Assembly (NCBI GenBank): GCA_029204225.1
Contig: CM055113.1
Span: 30,709,317 to 30,773,316 of the forward strand
Length of the DNA: 64,000 bases
DNA from: Diphasiastrum complanatum
Taxonomy: Eukaryota; Streptophyta; Lycopodiopsida; Lycopodiales; Lycopodiaceae
Direction of reading: 5' to 3'
Notes under the pieces: model-generated
What the model was told of the DNA's origin: nothing
The model's database searches: none
The model's input: the letters and a program-made list of their open reading frames with translations, nothing else
Program-made: the position numbers and the translations under genes
Shown: positions 10,301 through 20,777 of the stretch, one piece after another
Position numbering within the stretch: the stretch's first letter is position 1
Layout of the letters: the number at the start of each line of letters is the position of its first letter

Positions 10301-10616
10301 AACAAATGAGAGATTTCTTGGCAGAACTCTCTGACAAATGACACTTTTCACAAAGACTAAAAAAAATATTGTAAAACTTTTTCCACTCAACAGATTTTCA
10401 ATATGTTTGATGCTGCCCTGGCATTTTCGATGCCTCCGGGACTATGTCTTCATGCCCCACTAATAATTGTGAGCTCCAAAACCTGCAAAATACATCAAGA
10501 AGGATTTCTTCCAGCCGATTTTGTCACTCCAAGTTTTCACCTCCTGTGAAGGACTTTCTCACTTCGTTGCGGAGCCTGTGACAAGCTATATCCACTGATC
10601 AGACACGCAGGACTAT

Positions 10617-10632
10617 CGCTGCTCTGATACCA
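10617..10632 (-). promoter_or_regulatory. Retroelement primer-binding site (minus strand)
   Basis: On the minus strand it reads TGGTATCAGAGCAGCG, a perfect initiator-Met tRNA match. The LTR side starts at 10633 and resembles the terminus of the LTR at 53746-53980 (GTGAATGCTTGATGTTGCATAT then TTGACA). Confidence 0.8.
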
Positions 10633-10730
10633 TGTCAATAATTAGATATGCAACATCAAGCATTCACAATAAATTTTGTAAACTTAACGTTTGTAATTTT
10701 GGCATTAAAAAAAAAAAAGATTAGACTTTT

Positions 10731-11938
10731 TGAAAAATGGGTCTCTCAGTCATTTCTCTCTTTTTTGGTCACTGTGTTATTATAACAAGTATGGATTTAA
10801 GGAAGGTCCAAGATGGAAAGCACCAGATGGTAAGGTGCAGGGCCTTGGATTTCTAGAACCGTTAGCTTTACCTGCTCCACCAGGACAACAAACACCTCAT
10901 GCAAACATGATATTGAAGTCAGAAGCTTCAACGGGCTAGGATCAATGGAATTATGCTTCAAAACAAGAAACTGGACTTCCAGAGCAATACGTAATTTATG
11001 CTGGTGCGCAGCAACAATAGTTTAGACAATGGGCCAGAGCGCCACTTGGTGCTTTGGATGCAGATAAAATCATTGAATTGCAGAATGTCCAAACAAAAGC
11101 AAATTCACTCCTTTTTGTTGTGAATGTGGTTATGGGCATTGCTACAAAGTATGTCCAACAAAACCGAAGGCCACCACCTGTAACTGCTCTATTGAACAAT
11201 TAAAGGGTTTACATTTTTATGGGTCATGCAAATTATTATTGAATCTTTATCCTATTCTTCGCATACTTAGCACGACCTATATACAGGTTGACCATTGTAC
11301 CAATTTGGACAGTTGAGGCATTGGAATCATTTGAGAAACTGAAGAAAGCCTTATTTTTTGCACGATACTACGAGCATCTAATTGGACAATAGAATTCCAT
11401 GTGCATACTGATGTGTCAAAATATGCTATTGGATCTGTGTTAGCTTAATCGGGTTAATATAAAAAAGACTTTCCTATTAGATTTGCTAGCCGGCAACTTA
11501 ATGATGCTGAACTGAACTATTCCACCATAGAATGCGAAGCGATGGCATGGTTTTTTCGGTTGATAAGTTTCATCCTTATTTGATGGCCATTTTGCATTTT
11601 ATACGGATCATCAAGATTTGCTTTATTTAGTGAACAAGACATGCAATACGTGACACATTGCAAGATGGTTACTTTTATTGTCAGAGTTTGATTTTTGAGT
11701 TGTGGTTTGGAAGGGTAAACAACATTATCTTGCCGATCATGTTTCAAGGATACAAATAGCCCTTGTTAATACAGAAGTTGATGATGAACTACCAGATGCT
11801 CCATTATTTTATATTGAAACAGTACCTGAATGGGCAACAAACATTGTTGAATATTTGATGATGGGTCAACCTAATGAATCCTTATCTAAAGTTCAACAAT
11901 GGAGATTGAATGTAGAAGCAAAACCTTATCAAAGTTAA
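10731..11938 (+). pseudogene. Ty3 element remnant: gag zinc knuckle joined to RNase H
   Basis: One frame runs with two TAG stops from about 10790 to 11203 and contains QWARAPLGALDADKIIELQN. At 11110-11160 another frame gives CCECGYGHCYKVCP, a gag zinc-knuckle pattern. From 11310 a Ty3 RT tail (VEALESFEKLKKAL) and RNase H follow: FHVHTDVSKYAIGSVLA, PIRFASRQLNDAELNYSTIE, then GKQHYLADHVSRI and VDDELPDAPLF. Protease and the RT core are missing, so an internal deletion joined gag to the end of RT. Frameshifts are numerous. Confidence 0.7.
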
Positions 11939-12011
11939 AATGAGATTCATGTGGATTGAGCGAGCACATGAGAATTAGCAAGTTCTATTCCCAAGGCTCA
12001 AATAGTCTACT

Positions 12012-12356
12012 TTGGCCCTTGTTGGCCTATTATCCTTATTTGAGTACTTTGGAGGGCCTAAAGAGGGGACCGCCTTATTCTACAAGCTAGTTCCTTTTGG
12101 GCCTAACAAAGCTTACACTGGAGATTATATTGCATTGATAAGCACTGATGTACTAGAAGTACATGACAACCATATTAAAATCGATCATTTTGTCGTTAGT
12201 CCAGGTATCGATTCGTGCATTGATGGGCTAAAACCAGTCGGATATCAACCCTGGTATTACAAAATTATATACCACCCAGGTATGTTCTGTTATACCATTG
12301 TTAATATCATTGTTGATACTAGTAAGCACCTATATATTTGCCCAACACTAGTGGGA

Positions 12357-12358
<2 letters not shown>
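12012..12358 (+). other. Unrecognised open frame
   Basis: About 115 codons are open before the CT run. The frame contains SLFEYFGGPKEGTALFYKLV, DYIALISTDVLEVHDNHIKI and VGYQPWYYKII. It directly follows the Ty3 relic and may be a further piece of it, but I recognise no domain. Confidence 0.3.

Positions 12359-12388
<30 letters not shown>
12359..12388. repeat. CT microsatellite
   Basis: About 15 CT dinucleotides. Confidence 0.9.
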
Positions 12389-12390
<2 letters not shown>

Positions 12391-12499
12391 ACAAGTGGGA
12401 GAGACTCCATGTGAGACCACCTCTTTTTTATGTCAAGCCTTTTTTTATGAAAGTTTGTGAATACGTTTACAAGAGCCCTTCAATATCTTTATGACCTCA

Positions 12500-13040
12500 A
12501 GCCATGATGGCTCTTTTCAAGAATGAAATCTCTTTTGAAATACAAGGGCTCACCTTAAAAGGAATATTTTAAAAATAGTTTGTGCTACTATTGTTATCTT
12601 AATCTCTTTCACGATTTATAATTAATTGGGTCGATTGGACAATGGCTCCATCAAAATATTCATATGCGATGAGTTGATGTATCATGAATCACTCACCTAA
12701 GTTTGATTCACCCCAATGGCTGATAATATCAAGACAACAGTTTTATGGACAGAGATGATCTATAGACAAACATAGGTAATAGAGAGCATATCAATACATG
12801 GAAATAGAATGGAAATAAGGGTTGATAATTTCAAAACAATCGCTTCTATGGAACCTGCTGAATGAGCACATGATATATACAGAAAAACAAAGGCAACAGC
12901 AACGGAGAGCATATCAACACATGGAAATAAGGGAGACTGCAAGCAAACCAACCATCATCAAACTCCAAAGACTTTCAAATCTGGTTGATTTGCATTCATA
13001 CTTGTATGTATAATATACCTACAATCAAGTTGTGTAACAC
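12500..13040. other. Region downstream of the RBR gene, with a diverged duplication
   Basis: Two diverged copies lie here, 12718-12807 and 12819-12930. Both begin TGATAAT.TCAA.ACAA and both contain GAGAGCATATCAA.ACATGGAAATA, with about 110-120 bp between the shared motifs. This is where the 3' UTR of the minus-strand RBR gene should lie. A polyadenylation site could not be fixed by eye. Confidence 0.45.
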
Positions 13041-15292
13041 TCAACTGGAGTGTGACAGGATTTTGGATTCGATCCAAAGACTGCAGTTGCACGTCCGCTT
13101 CTTTCTGTTGGTCCATACAGCCCCACATAGGTAGCAGAATTGATGCCCACACCTGCCAAATTACAAAAGTAGATAACTTCTGTGTCAGAAGTGTGCAAAT
13201 GCATTCAAATAGATCCTAAATGTACCTGTCAGTTGCAAAATACGCGAAGCACAGGGAAGATGTTTCTTGTGTGGGAGGTTGCTCACAAGCAGGTAATATG
13301 GTTGCAGCCGGCTTTGAGCTCAATGACTCGAGCACAATTTTTGCATCGCTGCCATTTCCGACGTTTTGCTAATTCAAGCAATTTCTTATCTCCAGACGCC
13401 CCAGGAGTTGTAAGTTCAGCTTGATACTCAGCACAGGTCAGATCTCCATGCCAGGGCACAACACACTCCATGCAGAACGCACGATGACATGCCTCGCATT
13501 CAACGCACCCTACAGCAGTCATATGTGGGTGCGCTGAGCTATTTGACTGTTTATAAATGTCAATTTCTGGCTTTACCATAAGGCTTGAACAGTCAGGGTA
13601 AGGGCAGTACAGCCTCTCTGTCTCGGGGATTGCAGCTTCAATTTGTCGAGTGGTCAGAATCCGGAATGATTCTAAAGAAAGAAGTAGGGAACACTGATTG
13701 AGAGTCAGAATATTGAGGCAACCCACGTAAGGACAGTTTATAGACAGCTGACCACTTTGACAGCGGGCCTCAGCATGCTTGGAAATGCAAATGGCGCAAA
13801 ATCTATGTTGACAACCTGCCACAAAGTGCTTAGATGATCAGAATCCATTCAAATGTTTCACTCAAAAAAATAGATAATTTTGGTGTAATGTGAAGAGGAT
13901 GAATTTGTGAACTGTCAACCTCATTGCAACACTTATGCATGTACCATAATGGTGAACTAATCTGTAGCATATATAGATGTGGAACTTCTGTGGCATAGAT
14001 GTGGAACTTGGAAGGTTTTCTAGCAATGTTCCGTTGCTTCAAATTTCAGAATGCTAGTTCCATCATGATATTCATGTGGACGTGGCTGCTCAAGCCTAAA
14101 GGGCTTCATGTCAAGGTTTCATCAGCCTCAGAAGACCGTTGCTCAACTTCCAACGGATTACAAAGTTACTTAGAACAGAACTAGTAGATACTTGTGAAAG
14201 TAGAATCTTTACCTTCTACAATGAGAAAACTCGTGGAAGGTTTCTCTTCCATGCAAATCTGGCAGATTTCCCATAGCCCACTCTTATAATCACCTATACG
14301 TTTTAGATCATCACCAACAAAGCTTTCTAGTAATGCAAGAGAATCTCTCTTTCCTTTCTTCTGTTCCGATCGTCCAATTTTGATGATCGGATGTAGAACA
14401 TGCAAGCTTGACCCCATTCCAACTCCAAAATGCTCACTGCAAGTGGATGATGCTGGAATCGTCAAAGATTTTGATCCAAACCAGCTCTGAGTCAGTTCCA
14501 GAATCTCTTGATCCTCCGCCTCCACTCCTAGTTCATAGACTATGTCTGGAACTAAAACACATGGATCACTGAAGCGGTCTCCAGTATTTTCCCAGACTCT
14601 TTTGGGCAAATCAGCCAAGGAACGTGCAAACTGGGAATCATGCTCTTGGATTGCATCCAATTGGGAGAACCTCGAGGCCTCTCTTAGGGCCATCTCCCGG
14701 TCCTGCGCCTCCCGAGTAAGATTACCCAGTTCCAAGATGCTGAGATAGATAGCATTGCGTCTGTCTTCTTCTACGAGACCTGCATATTTTATTGGGTCTC
14801 ATGACGTTAGGGACAGGATAAGATAAAGTACGCTATATAATAATTGAGATAATATATAAATTCACATACAATCAATCTAGCAACTAGGGCTACCCATATG
14901 ATAGGTTAGAATAAGATATACATTCTCAAGAATTAAACTAGCAGCGACTGAAATCCATGTAGCTTGAAGCTAGAACATTCCGCACACTCAAACTCGCCGC
15001 GCAGGCATCATTGTGCTGGGCAAACTCCAAGCAAGGCAAGAAATGATTTAACTTTTTATATTTGCATTTTAGTAGTCGGAAGTTAGATTTGTAACTTACC
15101 ATTTTCAGTGTCGAGTGAGGAATTTGGCTCTTTCTTCGACTCTAGGCCTGGAGAGTCCAGCGACGCAGAATCCTGTGGCACATTCATGGTTTCCTGAACC
15201 TGCAGGGTGAACGCCAACTGAGCATCCTTTGCTACAAGAATGGCTCTCGCCATCTCGACTATTTGTCTCTTTGCTACTGCCAATTCCTCCAT
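13041..15292 (-). CDS. RBR-type E3 ubiquitin ligase (RING1-IBR-Rcat), 4 exons
   Basis: RBR ligases take ubiquitin from an E2 on RING1, pass it to a cysteine in RING2/Rcat as a thioester, and then transfer it to substrate. Four exons on the minus strand join in frame: 15292-15100, 14779-14213, 13815-13287 and 13152-13041 (stop TGA at 13043-13041). All introns are GT-AG. The product is 466 residues. RING1 spans about 237-286, starting CQICMEE and with GCQHRFCAIC across the exon 2/3 junction. The IBR starts at Cys324 (YCPYPDC) with CEACHRAFC and WHGDLTC. Rcat starts at 411 (CKNC), has GCNHITCLCGHQFCYLCG and a putative catalytic Cys429. The N-terminal 35 residues (VAKDAQLAFTLQVQE) resemble plant-specific RBR proteins. 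There is no ARIADNE acidic or C-terminal helical domain, so this is not a classic ARI. The substrate is unknown. A broken paralogue lies at 35841-36520. Confidence 0.93.
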
Positions 15293-15597
15293 TGAAGTAT
15301 CTAGTGCTAGACCTAGTCGCTCAATTATCAGAACACAAAAAGCAGCTCTTGTTCACTCCTTAGCTAATAAGAGCTCATTTCTGTAAGCGAGCTCTGCTAT
15401 GATGATCAGTACTAAGTAGTGCACACTGCAATGTGGACGTCTTGAATAGACATGCAAGAGAGTCTAGAGTTGAGACCGTGCGGAGATGGTCGAGCCGCGA
15501 CGCTGCGGCCGCCTTCATTGTACACTACTCCCGCTGAACGCCGTCAGCTCCTTTTTAAGTAAGCGCGCACGCTCCGTTTGATACCGTCACCCTTTCA
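15293..15597. promoter_or_regulatory. Upstream region of the RBR gene
   Basis: About 300 bp upstream of the chosen ATG (15292). It becomes GC-rich at 15480-15570 (for example GAGCCGCGACGCTGCGGCCGCC). Nothing coding is seen. The promoter is probably here, but no TATA box was assigned. Confidence 0.4.
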
Positions 15598-16170
15598 TAA
15601 ATGTGACGTGGGGGAAGGCCCTGCCTCTAGGGCCTTTCGTGCTAGGAGGGCCCTTGCCCGAGGGCAGGGCGCCGACCTCCACGGAAAGGCCCGAGGGATC
15701 GGGCCTTCCCCTGCGTAATGGCATGTTTAAGATTTTTCTCTTTCATGAATTCTGTTAGAATCGTAGTCAAGAATTGTTGATGCGGGGATGAGTTATTCAA
15801 TTAGGAGAATTCTGAACAAAACTACTGCTTACTTCAGATGCAAGCAAATTTCATCTCTGGAGGTGCCTCAGAAACACACAAAAAAATCGAAGACTTGGCA
15901 TTACGTGGAGGGAAGGCCCTGCCCCGAGGGCGGGAGCCCGAGGGCAGGGCCAGACCTGCACGGAAGGCTCGAGGGGCATGGGCCTTCCCCTGCGTAATGA
16001 CCCGTCTGAAATTTTTTTCTTTCCTAAATTTTGCATAGAATCAGTGATTCGTTTACTCAAGAATCAAAATTCTAAAAATATCAGCAAATTTCACATGATG
16101 CAATCAAATTCCACCTTTGGAGGTGCATCAAAAACACAGGAAAATTGAAGACTTGCATTACGTATGTATG
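15598..16170. repeat. GC-rich hairpin repeats in a roughly 298-bp tandem register
   Basis: Two GC-rich hairpins, 15600-15720 and 15897-15999, have inverted ends of type (T)TACGTGG.GGGAAGGCCC ... GGGCCTTCCCCTGCGTAAT. Each is followed by related AT-rich sequence (a TTTTTCTTTC phrase, AGAATC.GT, and CAAATTTCA...GGAGGTGC.TCA.AAACACA). A third, truncated unit starts GCATTACGTATG at 16155. A shortened relative lies at 35368-35412. Confidence 0.75.
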
Positions 16171-16290
16171 GGGAGTAGTAAATACCAAAAAAACCTAACT
16201 AATAAAGAGGTTTATAAAGATTTGAACTCTAGAGTATAAAAATTGATATCCTTGATTGCACAATAGTTAAAAAGTTGTTGATTATGTATT
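16171..16290. other. AT-rich spacer
   Basis: Nothing recognised. Confidence 0.4.
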
Positions 16291-16418
16291 AGGTAATGGC
16301 CATTGGGAGGGCCATTACCATAAATAATTTGGGACCCGAGCAGCGAGTGGCGGAGGCCACGAGTTGTCTGGGGACCGAATTATTTATGGTAAATGGCCGG
16401 ACCAATTGGCCATTACCT
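16291..16418. mobile_element. MITE-like element with about 42-bp inverted ends
   Basis: The left end AGGTAATGGCCATTGGGAGG and what follows (to AAATAATTTGG) is the near reverse complement of the right end, which runs from CCGAATTATTTATGGTAAAT to GGCCATTACCT at 16418. The element is 128 bp with a GC-rich unpaired centre and no ORF. Target-site duplications are not clear, so no superfamily is named. Confidence 0.75.
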
Positions 16419-16469
16419 GACGTAATTACCATTCTCTTGATTTTATGGGCTCTCTTTTTGTACGCACTC

Positions 16470-16471
16470 GC

Positions 16472-16539
<68 letters not shown>

Positions 16540-16691
16540 CGCAGGAACACTGTGCTCTCTCTCTCTCTCTCTCCCTTTGCAGGCAGCAGGTCGTCGATCT
16601 CTCTCTCTCTACGCAGGCAGCAGACTGGGAGCTCTATCTCTCTTTATATCAGGCTCTCCCTCCCTCCCTCCCTCCGCAGACAGCAAGTTGG

Positions 16692-16754
<63 letters not shown>

Positions 16755-16800
16755 CAGGCAGTAGGGCTGCCCTCTCTGTCTCTCTCTCTCTCTTGCCAAC
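16470..16800. repeat. CT arrays separated by GCAGGCAGCAG spacers
   Basis: Long CT runs at about 16478-16537 and 16694-16752, and shorter ones between, are separated by a recurring spacer CGCAGGCAGCAG or CGCAGACAGCAAG followed by GGAGCTCT. The Ser-Leu and Glu-Arg ORFs through here are produced by CT/GA repetition, which contains no stop codon. Confidence 0.9.
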
Positions 16801-17125
16801 AGCCTTTAACAAAAAAAAATGAACAAAAGTTTTGGGGTATTGAACGCCATATTAAGGGGTTTGAAAGAATTTAAAAAAATAAAACCCTAAATCCTAGAAT
16901 GGTGTAGCTCCCATATTTGTGTAGAATATGCTTTTTTTTTAAGGTGGGCGTAAATTATGTTAACAAACAACATATAACATGTTTGTTGTGGAAAATCTCA
17001 CGGAGTAACATAAAATTAACTAATAGATAGGGTTAACATATGTAGAGGTAACATAATATATCTAAGGTTGAATCTAACCTTGAGCTAGGTCAAGCATAAG
17101 TTTAAAATGCTAGATCACACACTGA
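16801..17125. other. AT-rich intergenic sequence
   Basis: No feature recognised. Confidence 0.4.
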
Positions 17126-18096
17126 TTATAAAAAACAAACTGCTTCAGAAGGTAACCATGCCACAGAGTTAGAGAATTGCTTTTCCCACAATAATGTGAT
17201 GCCACCAACGTTATTTGAAAATTTGAGCTGATGTTGGAAACTAATATCATTTATTGGTGCGATGCAATGTTCTTCCGACGTTTTAATATAATCTCTAAAA
17301 TCAAATGTGCAACACAATAAACCCACATTTGGTGCAGGGGTATAAGAGTCCTCTTTTTGTAACCTCATGTGAATGTGGGCAAGTCTTGAGTTTCCAATTG
17401 CATGAACACCTTTGAAAGCTTTACGAAAAACCTCAGTTGTTTCCAAGAAGTAAGCAAAATCTTTTCGATCAGGCCTTAAGATGAACAAAGATAATAATTT
17501 TGATCATTTTTTGTCTTTGAAAAAAACTTTGATCAAATTTGCCTAATTTCAGAAAAGCTTAACTTTTGTAAACTCGAGGAAACACAACCTCCTATGTTTC
17601 TGACTTTACAAATTTCGAGCAATTGTTTTTGACGTCCCGTCATTTCAAGATTTGCTTGTAAATCCCTTCAAAACTTGTCTTTGCCCTTGGATTCTATTCT
17701 GTAAGAGGAACTTGCTACATTAGCACGTAACAACTTTGGCAATATTGAAGTTGTACCTCGTACGTGTGCTTCTCGTATCTCATCTACATTGTCTCCTTAA
17801 TTTTCACCAGAAGGCTCTGCACTTTCAGAATTATCTTCTACATTAGAAAATATTGATCTTTTTGATTTCACAACATTGGATCTAATGGTTCTTCATGGCT
17901 GTCTTGTCTTATTTAAAGAATGAGTTCCTTGACGTGGGATTGTAGACTGACTTGAATCAGTAATGGAGTGCTTGCTTGATTTTGAACCACTGGAATTCTC
18001 ACCTGAGGGAGAATAGTACACTGTTTGGGGATTCATGAGACACAAAGATAAAGAACTATTACAAAATTCACTGATCTGAATTGAGCCTGGAGTCAT
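17126..18096 (-). pseudogene. Unrecognised degenerate coding sequence
   Basis: On the minus strand, a 67-codon frame (18096-17893, Ser/Thr-rich) is followed by broken frames (including GRQKQLLEICKVRNIGGCVS near 17640-17580). A 120-codon frame (17488-17126) then contains FILRPDRKDFAYFLETTEVF and GLLCCTFDFRDYIKTSEEH. The composition looks protein-coding, but several stops interrupt it and I cannot assign a family. It could be a decayed gene, or several exons joined with introns I cannot resolve. Confidence 0.35.
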
Positions 18097-18099
18097 TTA

Positions 18100-19237
18100 A
18101 TTGTACACAGTTGTAACTTTAATGTCAGATGAAAAACTAGTAGAAACTACATCAAAGTAAGTTGGAGCAGGAGGAATTAAGAAAGATGAGCTTTCCATTG
18201 GGAAACTAGTCAAATACTAGTTCACACCTAAGAGATGCAAGATAATTGAATATTACATTTACGGTCAAGACATGCCAAAACATGTGAAACTGTCAAAATC
18301 ATGCTTGATCTAGGCCAAATCTATGTACATATCATAAATGCACATGTGTGGAGCCTGTTTTCACATGTGAAATAAATGCACTTGTCATTTAGGATAGTCA
18401 TGAAGGTTGTACATATCATTTTATTTGAGATCTAGTGGCTAAAATGGCCAAAATCTAGTTTTCTAGCTATATGCCACTTGGCATCAGTTTATTGGTAGAA
18501 AAAGGTATTTCATGGGTAGGAGTGATCTCACACATGTGTAGGACTGCTCACACGTGTGAAAACATCAGTAGTATGTGATATCCCACTTGTAGTAGATATT
18601 TGTGCAAGTCCCTATAAATTAGAAAAACTGCCTCAAATCAAGGGAGGGTGGCTATAATTTAGGAATTTTGGACCATGTGCCATATTGATGATTACTGGTG
18701 GATCCCATGATGACTAGGCATTCTCACACGTGCCAAATCATTTGAGTCAGCAGCAGCTCTTGTGTATATATAGAGTCTCATTTGGCCATAATCAACAAGC
18801 ACGCTCAATCTTGGTTTTGGAGCATTTCTTGAGTAATCTCTCTATTTGTCTTGTGAGTTTATGCTTGTATTGGTTTCTAAGCTTAGTGTACTTCATTCTC
18901 TACTGGTACTTCGTACTCTGACAGGTTTTCACATGTGTGAAACCAGCAAGACAAAGTTTTGATCATATTTGATTGTTCTTGTTAGATTTCTTGATGTAGA
19001 TTTGATCTAATGCTATCTAATCTTGTGTAGATTGGTAGATCAATCTAATCTAACACCCAATCACTCTTGTGGATCTGATTTAGATCCATTCTTGGTCCTT
19101 TTTGCTGTACTTTCACAAAAAAACTAACAAGAAACAAAAAAAAATTCCAAATTTAATTCTGTGCTAAACATAGGAAGCTATGCTGGCCATGGGTTCCACA
19201 GATTGGGGGTATGCCAAAATCTTTGTGTCCTCCCTCA
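18100..19237. other. Intergenic or possible LTR-type sequence with CACGTG/CACATGTG boxes
   Basis: No coding signal is seen. Palindromic boxes recur: TTTTCACATGTGAAAT (about 18358), TCACACATGTGTAGG (18530), CTCACACGTGTGAAAA (18548) and TTTTCACATGTGTGAAAC (18925). A TATA-like TGTATATATAGAG lies near 18760. The arrangement could be the regulatory part of an LTR, but no partner LTR was identified. Confidence 0.35.
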
Positions 19238-19556
19238 ACCTATGCTCAGCATAAGTCGAGACAAGACCTATGCTGAGCATAGGTTGAGAGAGAATTGATG
19301 CTCGAGCGAGACAAGACTTATGCTGAGCATAAGTCCTCCCTCAACCTATGCTGAGCATAGGTTGAGAGAGGACTTATGCTGAGCATAGGTGTTCATTCGA
19401 CCTACGCTGAGCCTAGGTTGAGGGAGGACTTATGCTCAGCAAAAGTCCTCTCTCCACCTATGCTCAGCATAGGTCCTCGCTCGATCTATGTGGAACACCT
19501 ATGCTCATCATAGGTGTTCATAACAAAGGTGTTCATCCAACCTATGAGCATAGGCT
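19238..19556. repeat. Array of 19-bp palindromes on a 28-bp register
   Basis: Ten copies of ACCTATGCTGAGCATAGGT or close variants (ACTTATGCTCAGCATAAGT and so on) start at 19238, 19266, 19316, 19344, 19372, 19400, 19428, 19456, 19497 and 19540 (the last shortened). Seven starts fall exactly 28 bp from a neighbour. The spacers alternate between TCCTCCCTCA-like and TGAGAGAGG-like, which are themselves complementary. Confidence 0.9.
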
Positions 19557-19724
19557 GAAAGAGAACTTGTTGAATATATTTGCGAACAGACCATGCTGTT
19601 TTTAGAGTTTGTGTTTGCATCTTCTTTTTCTGGATTTTGTGTCTGCATCTTCTATCAGAAGTAATATTCTTGCTTATTGATTTTTAGATCTTTTCACTAT
19701 GGCTCAAATCAGAGTTCGTCTACT

Positions 19725-20353
19725 AGCTTCTTCCTAAGATCTTCAAGGATCTGAGCAAAAGCAATGCAACCAAACACTCAAATGTTTTTGAGTGATGGTT
19801 TTGATCTTGGGTGTCTTGCCATTCAAGGCTTTGGTGATGGATCAATTTTGTAGATAGGCGGCTGTAGTAACAACTTCTGCCCAAAATTTCTTTGGAAGAG
19901 AGGCATGGGCCAGCATGCTCTTGGCACTTTCGATAGGTGACCGATTCTTCCTTTCAGCTACACCATTGGACTGAGGTGAGTAGCTTGTTGTAAATTGTTG
20001 GTGTTTTCCGTTGGCCTTACAGAATTTCTTAAGTTCTGTGGAGATAAATTCTCCCCCTCCATCTGTGCGTAGTGCTTTGATCTTCCTCTAGGTCTGATTT
20101 TCAGTAGACGCCTTGAACTACATGAAGAACTTGAATGCTTCTGATTTGTTCTTCAGAAAAATAGGTTGCAGTCCTTCGAGAGAAGTCATCGATGAAGGTT
20201 AGGAGGTATGGAGCTCCCCCTGTGGAAGTAATCTGCATCAGGCCACATATGTCGCTATGTACAAGATCTAGCAGGCCTCTGGAAGTATGAGCTGAATCAG
20301 AAATGAAAGGACTTCTAGCATGCTTGCTAATTATACAGCTTTCACATGGAGAA
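19725..20353 (-). pseudogene. Copia integrase remnant
   Basis: Read on the minus strand, this is homologous to the integrase at 57405-57990. Shared plus-strand phrases are GGTGTCTTGCCATTCA, AATTTCTTTGGAAGAGAGG, TTGGACTGAGGTGAGTAG, CTTCGAGAGAAGTCATC and TCTAGCATGCTTG. Stops and frameshifts break it. It ends abruptly near 20353, where a different coding-like sequence starts on the plus strand. Confidence 0.8.
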
Positions 20354-20775
20354 GCTGGCTTGCTGACAGAAGAAGTAAAAGAAAAATTTCCAGAATATTC
20401 ATATGCAGCCCTATCACTAACTGTTCCTTCTTTTAAGATGTCTGATATCCTGACTGAGGATAGTTGGTATGATCATCTTGTGAACAATACTTTGATTGAT
20501 AACCTGCTTGGACCATTGGGCAATCGAGGAATGGGTGGTTATCCCAATTTGTCATTTCAAGAAGATTACATGCAGAGGAACAATTACTTCCTGGCTACCA
20601 AAGGCAAAACACTTGAAGAAGTTAATGAAGAGAATGAAGAAAGAGCAAAGGCAATCTTTCTTAGAAAGCCAGCCACCAAAACAAGACAATGAAGAATGTG
20701 ACAACGTGTTTGCGAGTCGCTGCACAGATGAGGAAGGGGATATGTGGAGGCCTATAATTCCACATTATCCAAGTT
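20354..20775 (+). other. Unrecognised coding-like fragment fused to the integrase relic
   Basis: The open frame begins at 20303 within antisense integrase sequence. From 20354 it has the look of real protein: KFPEYSYAALSLTVPSFKMS, EDSWYDHLVNNTLIDNLLG and GYPNLSFQEDYMQRNNYFLA, then a Glu/Lys-rich helix, to the stop at 20692. After a frameshift another frame carries on to 20777 (DEEGDMWRPIIPHYPS). I do not recognise the family. It may be host sequence captured by an element or an undescribed element protein. Confidence 0.4.
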
Positions 20776-20777
20776 AA

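Noticed and set aside
13182-13424. Plus-strand ORF opposite RBR exon 3
   Set aside because: Antisense shadow; the minus frame carries the conserved Cys/His pattern.
14542-14748. Plus-strand ORF inside the RBR gene
   Set aside because: Shadow of exon 2 on the opposite strand.
16296-16874. 192-codon ORF starting in the MITE and passing through the CT arrays
   Set aside because: It begins inside a MITE arm and is carried by CT tracts; no protein domain is visible.
19238-19556. CRISPR array
   Set aside because: The regular 28-bp register superficially suggests repeats and spacers, but the spacers are near-identical to each other, the repeats are perfect palindromes, and the genome is eukaryotic.
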